A stretch of DNA of 64,000 nucleotides, from NCBI RefSeq assembly GCF_032452875.1, contig NC_083868.1:39226537-39290536 (forward strand), given 5' to 3'. Source of the DNA: Bos javanicus (taxonomy: Eukaryota > Chordata > Mammalia > Artiodactyla > Bovidae). Shown here piece by piece: positions 12,877-22,112 of the stretch (position 1 is the first letter of the stretch; every line of letters starts with the position of its first letter). A program made the position numbers and the translations under genes. The notes beneath the pieces are model-generated. The model worked only from the letters and a program-made list of their open reading frames with translations. It searched no databases and was not told the origin of the DNA.

Positions 12877-13072
12877 GATCAGATCAGTCGCTCAGTCCTG
12901 TCTGACTCTTCACAACCCCATGAATCGCAGCATGCCAGGCCTCCCTGTCCATCACCAACTCCCGGAGTTCACTCAGACTCATGTCCATCGAGTCAGTGAT
13001 GCCATCCAGCCATCTCATCCTCTGTCGGCCCCTTCCCCTCCTGCCCCCAATCCCCCCCAGCATCAGAGTCTT

Positions 13073-15770
13073 TTATAATGAGTCAACTCTTCGCATGAGG
13101 TGGCCAAAGTACTGGAGTTTCAGCTTTAGCATCATTCCTTCCAAAGAAATCCCAGGGCTGATCTCCTTCAGAATGGACTGATTGAATCCCCTTGCAGTCC
13201 AAGGGACTCTCAAGAGTCTTCTCCAAAACCACAGTTCAAAAGCATCAATTCTTTGGCACTCAGCCTTCTTCACAGTCCAACTCTCACATCCATACATGAC
13301 CACTGGAAAAACCATAGCCTTGACTAGACGGACCTTTGTTGGCAAAGTAATGTCTCTGCTATCTAGGTTGGTCATAACTTTCCTTCCAAGGAGTAAGCAT
13401 CTTTTAATTTCATGGCTGCAGTCACCATCTGCGGTGATTTTGGAGCTCCAAAAATAAAGTCTGACACTGTTTCCACTGTTTCCCCATCTATTTCCCATGA
13501 AGTGCTGGGACCGGATGCCATGATCTTGGTTTTCTGAATGTTGAGCTTTAAGCCAACTTTTTCACTCTCCACTTTCACTTTCATCAAGAGGCTTTTGAGT
13601 TCCTCTTCACTTTCTGCCATAAGGGTGGTGTCATCTGCATATCTGAGGTTATTGATATTTCTCCCGGCAATCTTGATTCCAGCTTGTGCTTCTTCCAGTC
13701 CAGCGTTTCTCATGATGTACTCTGCATAGAAGTTAAATCAGCAGGGTGACAGTATACAGCCTTGATGTACTCCCTTTCCTATTTGGAACCAGTCTGTTGC
13801 TCCATGTCCAGTTCTAACTGTTGCTTCCTGACTTGCATACAGATTTTTCAAGAGGCAGGTCAGGTGGTCTGGTATTCCCATCTCTTTCAGAATTTTCCAC
13901 AGTTTCTTGTGATCCACACAGTCAAAGGCTTTGGCATAGTCAAGAAAGAAGAAATAGATGTTTTTCTGGAATTCTGTTGCTTTTTCCATGATCCAGAGGA
14001 TGTTGCAATTTGATCCTTGGTTCCTCTGCATTTTCTAAAACCAACTTGAACATCAGGAAGTTCACGGTTCACATATTGCTGAAGCCTGGCTTGGAGAATT
14101 TTGAGCATTACTTTACTAGCGTGTGAGATGAGTGCAATTGTGAGGTAGTTTGAGCATTCTTTGGCATTGCCTTTCTTTGGGATTGGAATGAAAACTGACC
14201 TTTTCCAGTCCTGTGGCCACTGCTGAGTTTTCCAAATTTGCTGGCATATTGAGGGCAGCACTTTCACAGCATCATCTTTCAGGATTTGGAATAGTTCAAC
14301 TGGAATTCCATCACCTCCACTAGCTTTGTTCATAGTGATTCTTTCTAAGGCCCACTTGCCTTCATATTCCAGGATGTCTGGCTCTAGGTCAGTGATCACA
14401 TCATCGTGATTATCTGGGTCGTGAAGATCTTTTTTGTACAGGTCTTCTGTGTATTCTTGCCGCCTCTTCTTAATATCTTCTGCTTCTGTTAGGTCCATAG
14501 CATTTCTGTCCTTTATCGAGCTCATCTTTGCATGAAATATTCCCTTGGTATCTCTAATTTTCTTCAAGAGATCTCTAGTATTTCCCATTCTGTTTTTTTC
14601 CTCTATTTCTTTGCATGGATCACTGAGGAAGGCTTTCTTATCTCTCCTTGCTATTCTTTGGAACTCTGCATTCAAATGCTTATATCTTTCCTTTTCTCCT
14701 TTGCTTTTCTCTTCTTTTCTTTTCACACCTATTTGTAAGGCTTCCCCAGACAGCCATTTTTCTTTTTTGCATTTCTTTTCCATGGGGTTGGTCTTGATCC
14801 CTGTGTCCTGTATAATGTCATGAACCTCATCCATAGTTCATCAGGCACTCTATCTATCAGATCTAGGCCCTTAAATCTACCGCTGACTTCCACTGTGTAA
14901 TCATAAGGGATTTGATTTAGGTCATACCTGAATGGTCTAGTGGTTTTCCCCACTTTCTTCAATTTAAGTCTGAATTTGGTAATAAGGAGTTCATGATCTG
15001 AGCCACAGTCAGCTCCTGGTCTTATTTTTGTTGACTCTATAGAGCTTCTCCATCTTTGGCTGCAAAGAACATAATCAATCTGATTTCCGTGTGACCATCT
15101 GGTGATGTCCATGTGTAGAATTTAATTTGTGTTGTTGGAAGAGGGTGTTTGCTATGACCAGTGCATTTTCTTGGCAAAACTCTATTAGTCTTTGCCCTGC
15201 TTCATTCTGTATTCCAAGGCCAAATTTGCCTGTTACTCCAGGTGTTTCTTGACTTCCTACTTTTGCATTCCAGTCCCCTATAATGAAAAAGACATCTTTT
15301 TTGGGTGTTAGTTCTAAAAGGTCTTGTAGGTCTTCATAGAACTATTCAACTTCAGCTTCTTCAGCGTTACTGGTTGGGGCATAGACTTGGGTTACTGTGA
15401 TATTGAATGTTTTGCCTTAAAAACGAACAGAGATCATTCTGTCGTTTTTGAGATTGCATCCAAGTACTGCATTATGGACTCTTTTGTTGACCATGAAAGC
15501 TACTCCATTTCTTCTGAGGGATTCCTGCCCACAGTAGTAGATATAATGGTCATCTGAGTTAAATTCACCTATTCCAGTCCATTTGAGTTCGCTGATTCCT
15601 AGAATGTCAACATTCATTCTTGTCATCTCTTGTTTGACCACTTCCAATTTGCCTTGATTCATGGACCTGACATTCCAGGTTCCTATGCAATATTGCTGTT
15701 TACAGCATCGGACCTTGCTTCTATCACCAGTCACATCCACAACTGCGTATTCTTTTTGCTTTGGCTCCAT
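13073..15770 (-). pseudogene. BovB ORF remnants: endonuclease plus reverse transcriptase
   Basis: Minus-strand pieces in order: 117 codons (15770-15417) with the endonuclease N-terminus ('GTWNVRSMNQGKL', 'ILGISELKWTG' carrying the catalytic Glu); 127 codons (15112-14729) with 'NQIDYVLCSQRW' and 'GSDHELL'; 315 codons (14834-13887) with linker and RT start; 97 codons (14031-13738) with 'FLDYAKAFDCVDH'; 113 codons (13713-13372) with YADD; 141 codons (13498-13073) with the thumb. Breaks are a TAA at 15417-15419, an in-frame TAG at 15342-15344, frame changes near 15115 and 14830, the shared missing G and TGA, and an extra one-A loss near 13450 found only in this unit, which splits the 213-codon frame. 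Dead. Confidence 0.93.
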
Positions 15771-16139
15771 CCCTTAATTCTTTCTGGAGTTATTTCTCCA
15801 CTGATCTCCAGTAGCATATTGGGCACCTACTGACCTGGGGAGTTCCTCTTTCAGCATCCTATCATTTTGCCTTTTCATACTGTTCATGGGATTCTCAAGG
15901 CAAGAATACTGAAGTGGTTTGCCATTCCCTTCTCCTGTGGACCACATTCTGTCAGATCTCTCCACCATGACCTGCCCGTCTTGGGTTGCCCCATGGGCAT
16001 GGCTTAGTTTCATTGAGTTAGACAAGGCTGTGGTCCTAGTGTGATTAGATTGACTAGTTTCCTGTGAGTATGGTTTCAGTGTGTTTGCCCTCTGATGCCC
16101 TCTTGCAACACCTACCATCTTACTTGGGTTTCTCTTACC

Positions 16140-16612
16140 TTGGGTGTGGGGTATATCTTCACGGCTGCTCCAGCAAAGTGCAGCGGCTGCTCCTTACCTT
16201 GGACGAGGGGTATCTCCTCACCGCTGCCCTTCCTGACCTTCAACGTGGGATAGCTCCTCTAGGCCCTCCTGCACCTGTGCAGCCAGCGCTCCTGGATGTG
16301 GGGTAGCTTCTCCCGGCACCGCCTCTGACCTCGGGCGTGGGGGTGTGGGGTAGCTCCTCCCGGCTGCTGCCCCTGACCTCGGTTGGGGTAGCTCCTCTCG
16401 GCCGTGGCCCCTGACCTCGGACTTGGGTAGCTCTTCTCAGCCATTCCTGCGCCGTCCAATCCTGGCACTCTCGGCCGCAGCCCCTGACCTCGGACATGGG
16501 GTAACTCCTTTTGGCTGCCGCCCTTCGGGCACAGGGTCCTCCCGGCTTCTGCCCCTGACCTCGGATATGGGTAGCTCCTCCCCACCGCACCTAAGTGCAC
16601 CGGTCGCAGCAG
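16140..16612 (-). repeat. GC-rich degenerate tandem repeats at the BovB 5' end
   Basis: This is the only CpG-rich stretch of the window. A degenerate unit of roughly 40-50 bp with cores like 'gggtagctcctcccggc' and 'gcccctgacctcgg' recurs about eight to ten times. It sits directly upstream (minus-strand sense) of the BovB leader and ends where the old L1 resumes. I infer it is the BovB 5' untranslated/promoter region. Open frames of 109-116 codons here follow repeat periodicity and are not genes. Confidence 0.7.
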
Positions 16613-16639
16613 CTACTATTAGGTGCAGTGAAATGACAG

Positions 16640-17425
16640 GAGTTTTTTATGCTTCCCAGACATATACACTAATCTTTATATCAGCAGTATCCATAGTAGT
16701 CCCAATCTGGAAACTGTCCAAATGTCCACCTACCATGGGAGAATGGCATTAAAACATGTATAATATCATATAAGAAACGAATTGCAAGTCCAGGTTCCAT
16801 GCAGGATACAGGAAGCTTGGGGCTGGTGCACTGGGATGACCCAGAGGGATGGTTTGGGGAGGGAGGTGGGAGGGGGGTTCAGGATGGGGAACACGTGTAC
16901 ACCTGTGGCAGATTCATGTTGATGTATGGCAAAACCAATACAATATTGTAAAGTAAAAAAAAAATAATAAAAACAAAAAAAACAACAAAAATAATATCTC
17001 CCTTAAAAAATAGATTTTAAAAGTTTGTATATTAATTCCATGGGATGCTACTTAGTAGTGAATATGAACAAATTGCAACTATACTCAACAGCGTAGTGGA
17101 TATCTTAAACATAGGTGAGTGAAAGGGGACCGTCACACAAGAGTATGTACTTTACGATTCCATTTAAATTAAGTACAAATAAAGGCAAAGTTATTCTACC
17201 TTGTTAGAAGTCAAGTTAGTGATTACTCTTAAAGGAATAACAACTAATAGTGAGAACTACAGGGGTTCATTGATGTTACTGATATACTATTTCTTCACAT
17301 GTGTGCTCCACAGATCCTCAGACTCCCATTATAGAAGACCATTAAGCCATGCAGTTATGGTTTGTTTGTTTGTTTGTTTGTTTAGGTATGTATATTGTAC
17401 TTTAGTAAAAAATTTACTTTAAAAT
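16640..17425 (+). mobile_element. Old L1 relic, 3' end, split by a younger L1
   Basis: This resumes the L1 interrupted at 12876: 'ggaaactgtccaaatgtccacctaccatgggagaatgg' type text to 16746, then after the nested L1 the 'gggatgctacttagtagtgaatatgaacaaattgcaa' and 'caagagtatgtactttacgattccattta' 3' region. A (GTTT)n tract lies at 17358-17385. Many substitutions and indels; part of the L1 between the two BovB flanks seems missing. Confidence 0.8.
16747..16992 (+). mobile_element. Bovine-type L1 3' end with A-rich tail
   Basis: A short, fairly young fragment of L1 3' UTR ('gcactgggatgacccagagggatgg', 'ggttcaggatggggaacacgtgtacacctgtgg', '..aatacaatattgtaaagt') followed by an A-rich tail from about 16954. 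It is nested in the old L1 3' end. It is 5' truncated to about 200 bp, so no ORF is present. A second, longer copy is at 52.5 kb. Confidence 0.88.
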
Positions 17426-17800
17426 AGTTCTCAACTAAGTTTATGCTAGTGACATGATATCTAAGAGGGAATTACCTATGGGTGGGTAATAATAAAGGAC
17501 TAAAATATGAGAACTTAGATATTGGAGTCAAACAGAAAGAGATGACTGCTAAAATCATCCACATGTCATTTTGGGTGAATAAGTGGAAAGCTGGAAAATA
17601 AAAGTCAAATTTTCAACTTTAAGATATACAACATCTGCACATCAGGAGGAAAAATTGTAATAAAAGAATCAAAGAAAGAGAGTAGAGGAAAAATTAGAGA
17701 AAATTTTCAGAGTTGAATAAGCTAAGAATTTATTTTGACAAGCAATTGTTCAGTAATAGCAGAAAAAAAGCAGGGAAAAAATAAATAAAATAATAGTCGA
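17426..17800. other. No recognisable feature
   Basis: AT-rich sequence with no coding signal and no repeat I can name. Confidence 0.6.
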
Positions 17801-18187
17801 TAGCCAAAGAATTGATGCTTTTGAACTGTGGTGTTGGAGAAGACTCTTGAGAGTCCCTTGGACTGCAAGGAGATCCAACCAGTCCATCCTAAAGGAGACC
17901 AGTCCTGGGTGTTCATTGGAAGGACTGATGTTGAAGCTGAAACTCCTATACTTTGGCTACCTGATGCAAAGAGCTGACTCATTTGAAAAGACCCTGATGT
18001 TGGGAAAGATTGAAGGCAGGAGGAGAAGGGGACAACAGAGGATGAGATGGTTGGATGGCATCATCAACTCAGTGGGCATGGGTTTGGGTAGAGTCTAGAA
18101 GTTGGTGATGGATAGGGAGGCCTGGCGTGCTGCAGTTCATGAGGTTGCAAAGAGTCAGACACAACTGAGCGACTGAACTGAACTGAC
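17801..18187 (+). mobile_element. BovB 3' fragment
   Basis: The plus strand reads the last part of the BovB ORF (RIDAFELWCWRR-like start, 'LMLKLKLLYFGYLMQRADS') and the 3' end, finishing in 'gactgaactgaactgacctgatc'. 5' truncated to about 390 bp, diverged, with an open frame of 83 codons (17847-18098) that is only a remnant. Confidence 0.92.
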
Positions 18188-19028
18188 CTGATCTTATAAG
18201 GGATAACTGGTCTCTTTGGAGTAATGTCAATATTTTGGCCATAGTTTAAATCAGAGTTGATATTAGTAATCAAATAGGTGGTGAAGAATGGAGTAAGAAT
18301 TATTGCACACATTTTTGAATTGTTTCATTTGTAACTATGGGGGAAAAATGACTTTGCAAAGAACACTTGCAACATTTTCTACAGTAAAAAAAAATCTCCT
18401 GGAAATATCAACTAATCATCTGTCTTCCACTTCATTTCTCTGAGACACTGATACCAGAAACTCTAAAACTGAAACATATACAAATCACTTTATCACCTAG
18501 ATAAATCTTTTCTAAGCTATATATTATAGCTCTGTCTATGACCTTATGTAGTCCTTATAATGGCTGCATATAATGAATGTTACATAAAATACCAAAAAAG
18601 CACTATAATTACTTATTAAAATTATGAGGACATGTAAACATTTTCAAAATAGACAAATTAAAAGCTGAAGTACATAATCAACTATGAATTGAGTTATCAA
18701 TGCTCAGACAGCATAACTGATTCAATGAAACATGGCTCCATGCACTTCACATTTGTGAAAGTTTATTACATTTATTATAAACTAATTAGCATTGCAATGT
18801 AATAGTATAACCTAAGGGGCTGGCTTGCCTTCAGTAGTTCTGAAGGTAATGGAGGTTGAAAGCCTGTCTATTCTGGTAAATAGTTCTCCTCACTCATGAA
18901 TTATCCTAATATAATATGTAAAATAGGAATATGATGCAGTGTAAACTTGAGAGTTTTGAACTATATGAGATGAAAATGCTGAAAGGAGCTTTTAGAAACC
19001 AGTTTAGACTATCTGTTAGGATATAAGT
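18188..19028. other. No recognisable feature
   Basis: AT-rich DNA. No gene, RNA or repeat that I can name. The stretch ends at the target-site duplication of the next SINE. Confidence 0.6.
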
Positions 19029-19233
19029 TGGGACTTCCCTGGTGGCTCAGACGGTAAAGCGTCTGCCTACAATGTGGGAGACCCGGGTTCAATCCCTGGA
19101 TTGGGACGATCTCCTGGAGAAGGGAATGGCAACCCACTCCAGTACTCTTGCCTAGAAAATCCCATGGACAGAGGAGCCTGGTGTCCATGGGGTCGCAAAG
19201 AGTTGGACATGACTGAGAGACTTCACTTCTAGA
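19029..19233 (+). mobile_element. Bov-tA SINE
   Basis: It has a tRNA-Glu-like head ('gacttccctggtggctcaga', B box 'gggttcaatcc') and a Bov-A body ending 'gacatgactgagagacttcac'. The direct repeats 'atataagt' at 19021-19028 and 19234-19241 fit a target-site duplication. Confidence 0.93.
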
Positions 19234-19439
19234 ATATAAGTGATACTGAATCTGAATGGTGTTTCTAGGTAATGTATTACTAGCTATCAACAAAGTGAGT
19301 ATATAACTAGATAGACAAAACTAAATCCTCCCTGTTTTCACCCCATGTGGACTTTCTCTTGGAATTAATTGCCTATCTACAGTCTTCCAAATACAGTGAT
19401 AGTGTTGCATGATGGTTGATTGGAATCATTGTGGTGGTG

Positions 19440-19641
19440 GTGGCTTAGTCACTAAATGGTGTTGACTCTTTGCAACCCCATGGACTGTAGCCTGCCAGGC
19501 CCCTCTATCCATGAGTTTTCCCAAGCAAAAATACTGACATGGGTTTCCATTTCCTTCTCCAGGGGTTCTTTTCAACCCAGAAATCAAACCCACTTCTGCG
19601 CTGCAAGCAGTTTCTTTACCACTGGGCCACCAGGGAAGCCC
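19440..19641 (-). mobile_element. Bov-tA SINE
   Basis: Reverse complement of the family: body 'gactctttgcaaccccatggactgtagcc', tRNA head ending 'ggccaccagggaagccc'. A GTG run at 19431-19442 lies at its tail side. It is inserted at or next to the 5' end of a MIR. Confidence 0.92.
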
Positions 19642-19642
19642 A

Positions 19643-19872
19643 TATTGCCTGAGTTCAAATCCCAGTTCCACTACTTCTGGCCGCTCCACTACTTCTACTT
19701 GTGGTTCTGACAAGTTCTTTAATCTCTTTGTGTCAGAGCTTCCTCAACAGTAATAGGGAGTATTGTAATAGTCACATTATCATAGGAGAATGGTGAAGAT
19801 TGAATGACGTGATGTATGTAAAGTATTTAGAATAGTCTGGCACACAGTCAGTCCTAAATGTTAGCTCCTGTT
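19643..19872 (+). mobile_element. MIR SINE
   Basis: The MIR order is visible: 'gagttcaaatcccagttccactactt', 'caagttctttaatctctttgtgtc', 'gaagattgaatgacgtgatgtatgtaaagtatttagaatagtctggcacacagtcagtcctaaatgttagct'. Old, about 20-30% diverged by eye. Confidence 0.82.
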
Positions 19873-20104
19873 TACAGTACTTGACCTCAGTCTTTGGATG
19901 TTTAAATGAAGGTCTGAGCTGAGGACTGGAATAAATATATGGTTCTTCATGATAAAATGTAAGCATTTGTGTGTTTTTGTTGTTACTGAGAGAAAAAGAG
20001 AGAAGGAAGTAGCAGCAAAGAGAAAAAGAAAGATAAGGGTCAAGAAACATGAGGAACTGGACTTCAAAGACAGGGAATGCTTGAGGTATCTTTTTTAATT
20101 CATT

Positions 20105-20338
20105 AAATTTTAAAGAAAGTTATTTATTTAAGAACTTTTGGTAGACAAATTTTCAAACATAACAAAGAAGAAAACATAGTATGATATACTCCCCCATGTA
20201 CTCATCTCCTAGCATCAACAATTAACAACACATGTTTTGTCTATGCACTCACTCATTCTCTGTCCCCTCAGTTGGACCATTTTAAACCAAATCCCAGTAT
20301 ATCATTTATTCTATATTCATCAGCATATATGTCTATAA
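20105..20338. mobile_element. Ancient L1-type 3' region relic
   Basis: Resembles the widespread old mammalian L1M 3' sequence ('caaacataacaaagaagaaaacatagtatgatatactcccccatgtactcatc', 'ggaccattttaaaccaaatcccagtatatcattta'). The orientation is not certain. It runs into the duplicated segment that follows. Confidence 0.55.
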
Positions 20339-20464
20339 GATAAGGTCTCTTGATATATATAATAATCACAATTATCTCATTTGCAACAAAACATAATTCC
20401 TGGGCATTATCAAATAGTCAGTGTGCAAATCTTCCCTCTTTCTTAAGAGAACATGGATACTTAT

Positions 20465-20682
20465 GAAAAAGTGAAAGTGTTAGTCATTCAGTGGTATTCG
20501 AGTCTTTGTGACCCCATGGACTGTAGCCCACCAGGATCCTCTGTCCATGGGATTTCCCAAGCAAGAATACTAGAGTGGGTAGCCATTCCCTTCTTCACGG
20601 GAATCTTCCCATCCCAGGGGTCAAATCTGGGTCTTCTGCATTGAAGGCAGATTCTTTAGCATCTGAGACACCAGGGAAGCTC
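20465..20682 (-). mobile_element. Bov-tA SINE inside duplicated segment
   Basis: Reverse orientation: 'gaaagtgttagtcattcagtgg' tail side to 'gacaccagggaagctca' head side. The empty site is seen in the sister copy at about 20979. Confidence 0.93.
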
Positions 20683-20778
20683 ATATTCAATTTAAAATTG
20701 GTTGCCTTGATAATATGTAAGTTATATTTTTTCTTGGCTTAATTGAAACTAGTTACATACAAAAGCTTGCTTAAGATG

Positions 20779-20818
20779 TGTGTGTGTGTGTGCATGTGCG
20801 TGTGCGTGCGTGCATGTG
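20779..20818 (+). repeat. (GT)n-rich microsatellite, interrupted
   Basis: TG repeats with CG and CA interruptions, in duplicate copy A. The matching pure tract is at 21077-21117. Confidence 0.9.
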
Positions 20819-21074
20819 ATGGATATCTAAATAAAAAGGTTCGTCTAGGTTGATAAGGTCTCTTGATATATATAATAACCACAATTTTATTATCAAATTT
20901 GCAGCAAAGCATAATTCCTTGGCATTATTGAATACTCAGTGTCCAAAATTTTCCCTATTTCTCCAGAGAACATGCATACTTATATTAAATTTAAATTTTA
21001 TTTTCTTGATAACATGTAAATCATATTTTCTCTCAGTTTAATTAAAACTAGTTACATACAAAAGCTTGCTTTAG

Positions 21075-21076
<2 letters not shown>

Positions 21077-21117
<41 letters not shown>
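21077..21117 (+). repeat. (TG)n microsatellite
   Basis: About 20 uninterrupted TG units in duplicate copy B, longer and purer than its partner 298 bp upstream. Likely length-polymorphic. Confidence 0.93.
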
Positions 21118-21118
<1 letters not shown>

Positions 21119-21189
21119 TGGGCATCTAAATAAAGAGGTTGATCTAGGCTGAAATTGTATGAAGTGGGAAGAGCAATGCATTCTGATAG

Positions 21190-21316
21190 AAAGTGTATTA
21201 GTCACTCAGTAGTATCCTACTCTTTGTGACCCCATGGACTGGAGCCCACTAGGCTCCTTTCTCCATGGAATTCTCCAGGCAAGAATATTGGAGTGGGTTG
21301 CCACTTCCTTCTCCAA
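21190..21316 (-). mobile_element. Bov-A-type SINE fragment
   Basis: It contains the BovB-like body ('gtcactcag..ctctttgtgaccccatggactgg' to 'gggttgccacttccttctccaa') but lacks the tRNA head. It abuts the retroviral remnant directly at 21317, and the retroviral frame reads into it. Confidence 0.88.
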
Positions 21317-21640
21317 GTTTCATATAAAGCCTTGATTACCTTCCATTGCTGAGCCTGTGGAATCATCATCTTTTCATCTAACATATACCATCCCCTTAGA
21401 CTTATTAACCCCTTATGTTTAGCCCAGTTTTCTTTCTTGGTATAGCAAAGTTGTGGCATTTCCTCTATCAAGCCTAGGGCTTTTAAAACTGCCTGTGTTT
21501 TATCTGTTGGTATGTAATCTGCTTTCTTTACTTCTTGGTCAGCTCGGTAATTTCCTTTTCCAATTTCAGACCTGGGAATCTGAGACTGATGTCCTCTACA
21601 GTGAACAGTCATTTCTTGAGGCTCTTGTATAGTAACCACT
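21317..21640 (-). pseudogene. ERV pol remnant: RNase H end and integrase start
   Basis: The frame ending in the SINE (21639-21217) shows a 'GKGNYRAD' element like the end of retroviral RNase H, then a stretch with 'QQWKVIKALYETW' resembling the integrase N-terminal lead-in. It follows the protease remnant after only about 40 bp, so roughly two kilobases of RT expected in this family are gone. Its end is cut by the Bov-A fragment. Confidence 0.72.
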
Positions 21641-21678
21641 GGCTGGACCTCTTTGGCCAGATCTGGAACCTTGATATT

Positions 21679-22045
21679 CTACATTCCAGGGCCTATTATG
21701 TCTTCTATTTCAATTTTAGAGTCAATCTGTCTCTTTCTGTTTTCTGTTAAAATCATTTGGCGATGAGGGTGGTTCCTTTGCTCTTCCAGAAACAGAGTGG
21801 CCCATAACTTAGTTAATAAATCTCTTCCTCTTAAAGGGATGGGGCAATCAGGCACAAATAGAAATGAATGTAAAAACAACTGACCACTAGCATTGCACAA
21901 AATGGGCTCTAGGAAAGTGTGTCCCTGTTTCTTCCCTGACAAACCCATTACATATTCCTTATGATTGTTAAGGTTTCCAATCCTTTGGGTTAAGACTGAG
22001 AAGGTTGCACCAGTGTCTATAAGTGGCCAGCCACATCAATGATCA
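21679..22045 (-). pseudogene. ERV protease remnant
   Basis: 'LIDTGATFSVLT' at 22024-21989 is the aspartic protease active-site signature, with DTGA intact, and the downstream 'GRDLLTKL' box near 21835-21812 is present. These are the expected elements of a retroviral protease. The frame runs to about 21679, where an internal deletion joins it to pol. No complete flanking frame exists, so it is taken as inactive. Confidence 0.8.
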
Positions 22046-22112
22046 CCCAAGGCTGAACATTAGTTATGTAGACAGTATCTCTAGGCAGAGCCACTTTCAG
22101 CCTCGGGTCCCG

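Larger units (their letters stand above)
1..14709. repeat. Tandem array of four ~3.7-kb units
   Basis: Four head-to-tail units start at 1, 3707, 7413 and 11118, with periods of 3706, 3706 and 3705 bp. By eye they differ at only a handful of sites. Unit 1 has three substitutions and a different T/C run within its first ~445 bases. A C-run near 1936 is 6 long in units 1 and 3 and 7 in units 2 and 4. One A is lost near 13450 in unit 4. Each unit is BovB 5'-truncated end, spacer, then BovB 3' part. The array continues past the left edge. Identity stops at 14710, where the sequence becomes a diverged BovB. Recent segmental amplification or an assembly artefact are the two readings. Confidence 0.97.
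12877..16620 (-). mobile_element. Near full-length BovB LINE closing the array
   Basis: The 3' end is at 12877 and the 5' region extends to about 16620. From 12877 to 14709 it is identical to the array units. From 14710 leftmost differences start and it continues colinearly as a diverged BovB: linker, endonuclease (about 14830-15770), 5' leader (15771-16130) and a GC-rich repetitive 5' region (16140-16610). On both sides the flanking DNA is the same old L1 (12071-12876 and 16640 on), as expected for one insertion. This is the parental 'right' BovB of the array. Confidence 0.93.
20339..21150 (+). repeat. Tandem duplication of a ~300-bp segment, first copy split by a SINE
   Basis: Copy A (20339-20851) and copy B (20852-21150) both run from 'gataaggtctcttgatatatataata' through 'cagtgt.caaa..ttccct', 'ctagttacatacaaaagcttgctt', a TG-rich microsatellite and 'ggNNatctaaataaa.aggtt', ending in 'ctagg'. 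Copy A contains a Bov-tA at 20465-20682 that copy B lacks, so the duplication is older than, or excluded, the SINE. The copies are about 85-88% alike by eye. Confidence 0.9.

Noticed and set aside
1..14709. CRISPR array or centromeric-type satellite
   Set aside because: The units are 3.7-kb composites of known transposons with no short repeats and spacers. Four units next to ordinary DNA do not make a satellite domain.
15774..16118. 114-codon minus frame just upstream of the endonuclease piece
   Set aside because: It lies in the BovB leader in the same frame direction and includes SINE-like sequence. It could be an N-terminal extension of the BovB ORF, but I see no domain and a stop separates it, so it is not called as a separate gene.
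16240..16752. Open frames of 109-116 codons rich in Arg, Gly and Pro
   Set aside because: These come from the GC-rich degenerate tandem repeats of the BovB 5' region, where stops are rare by composition.
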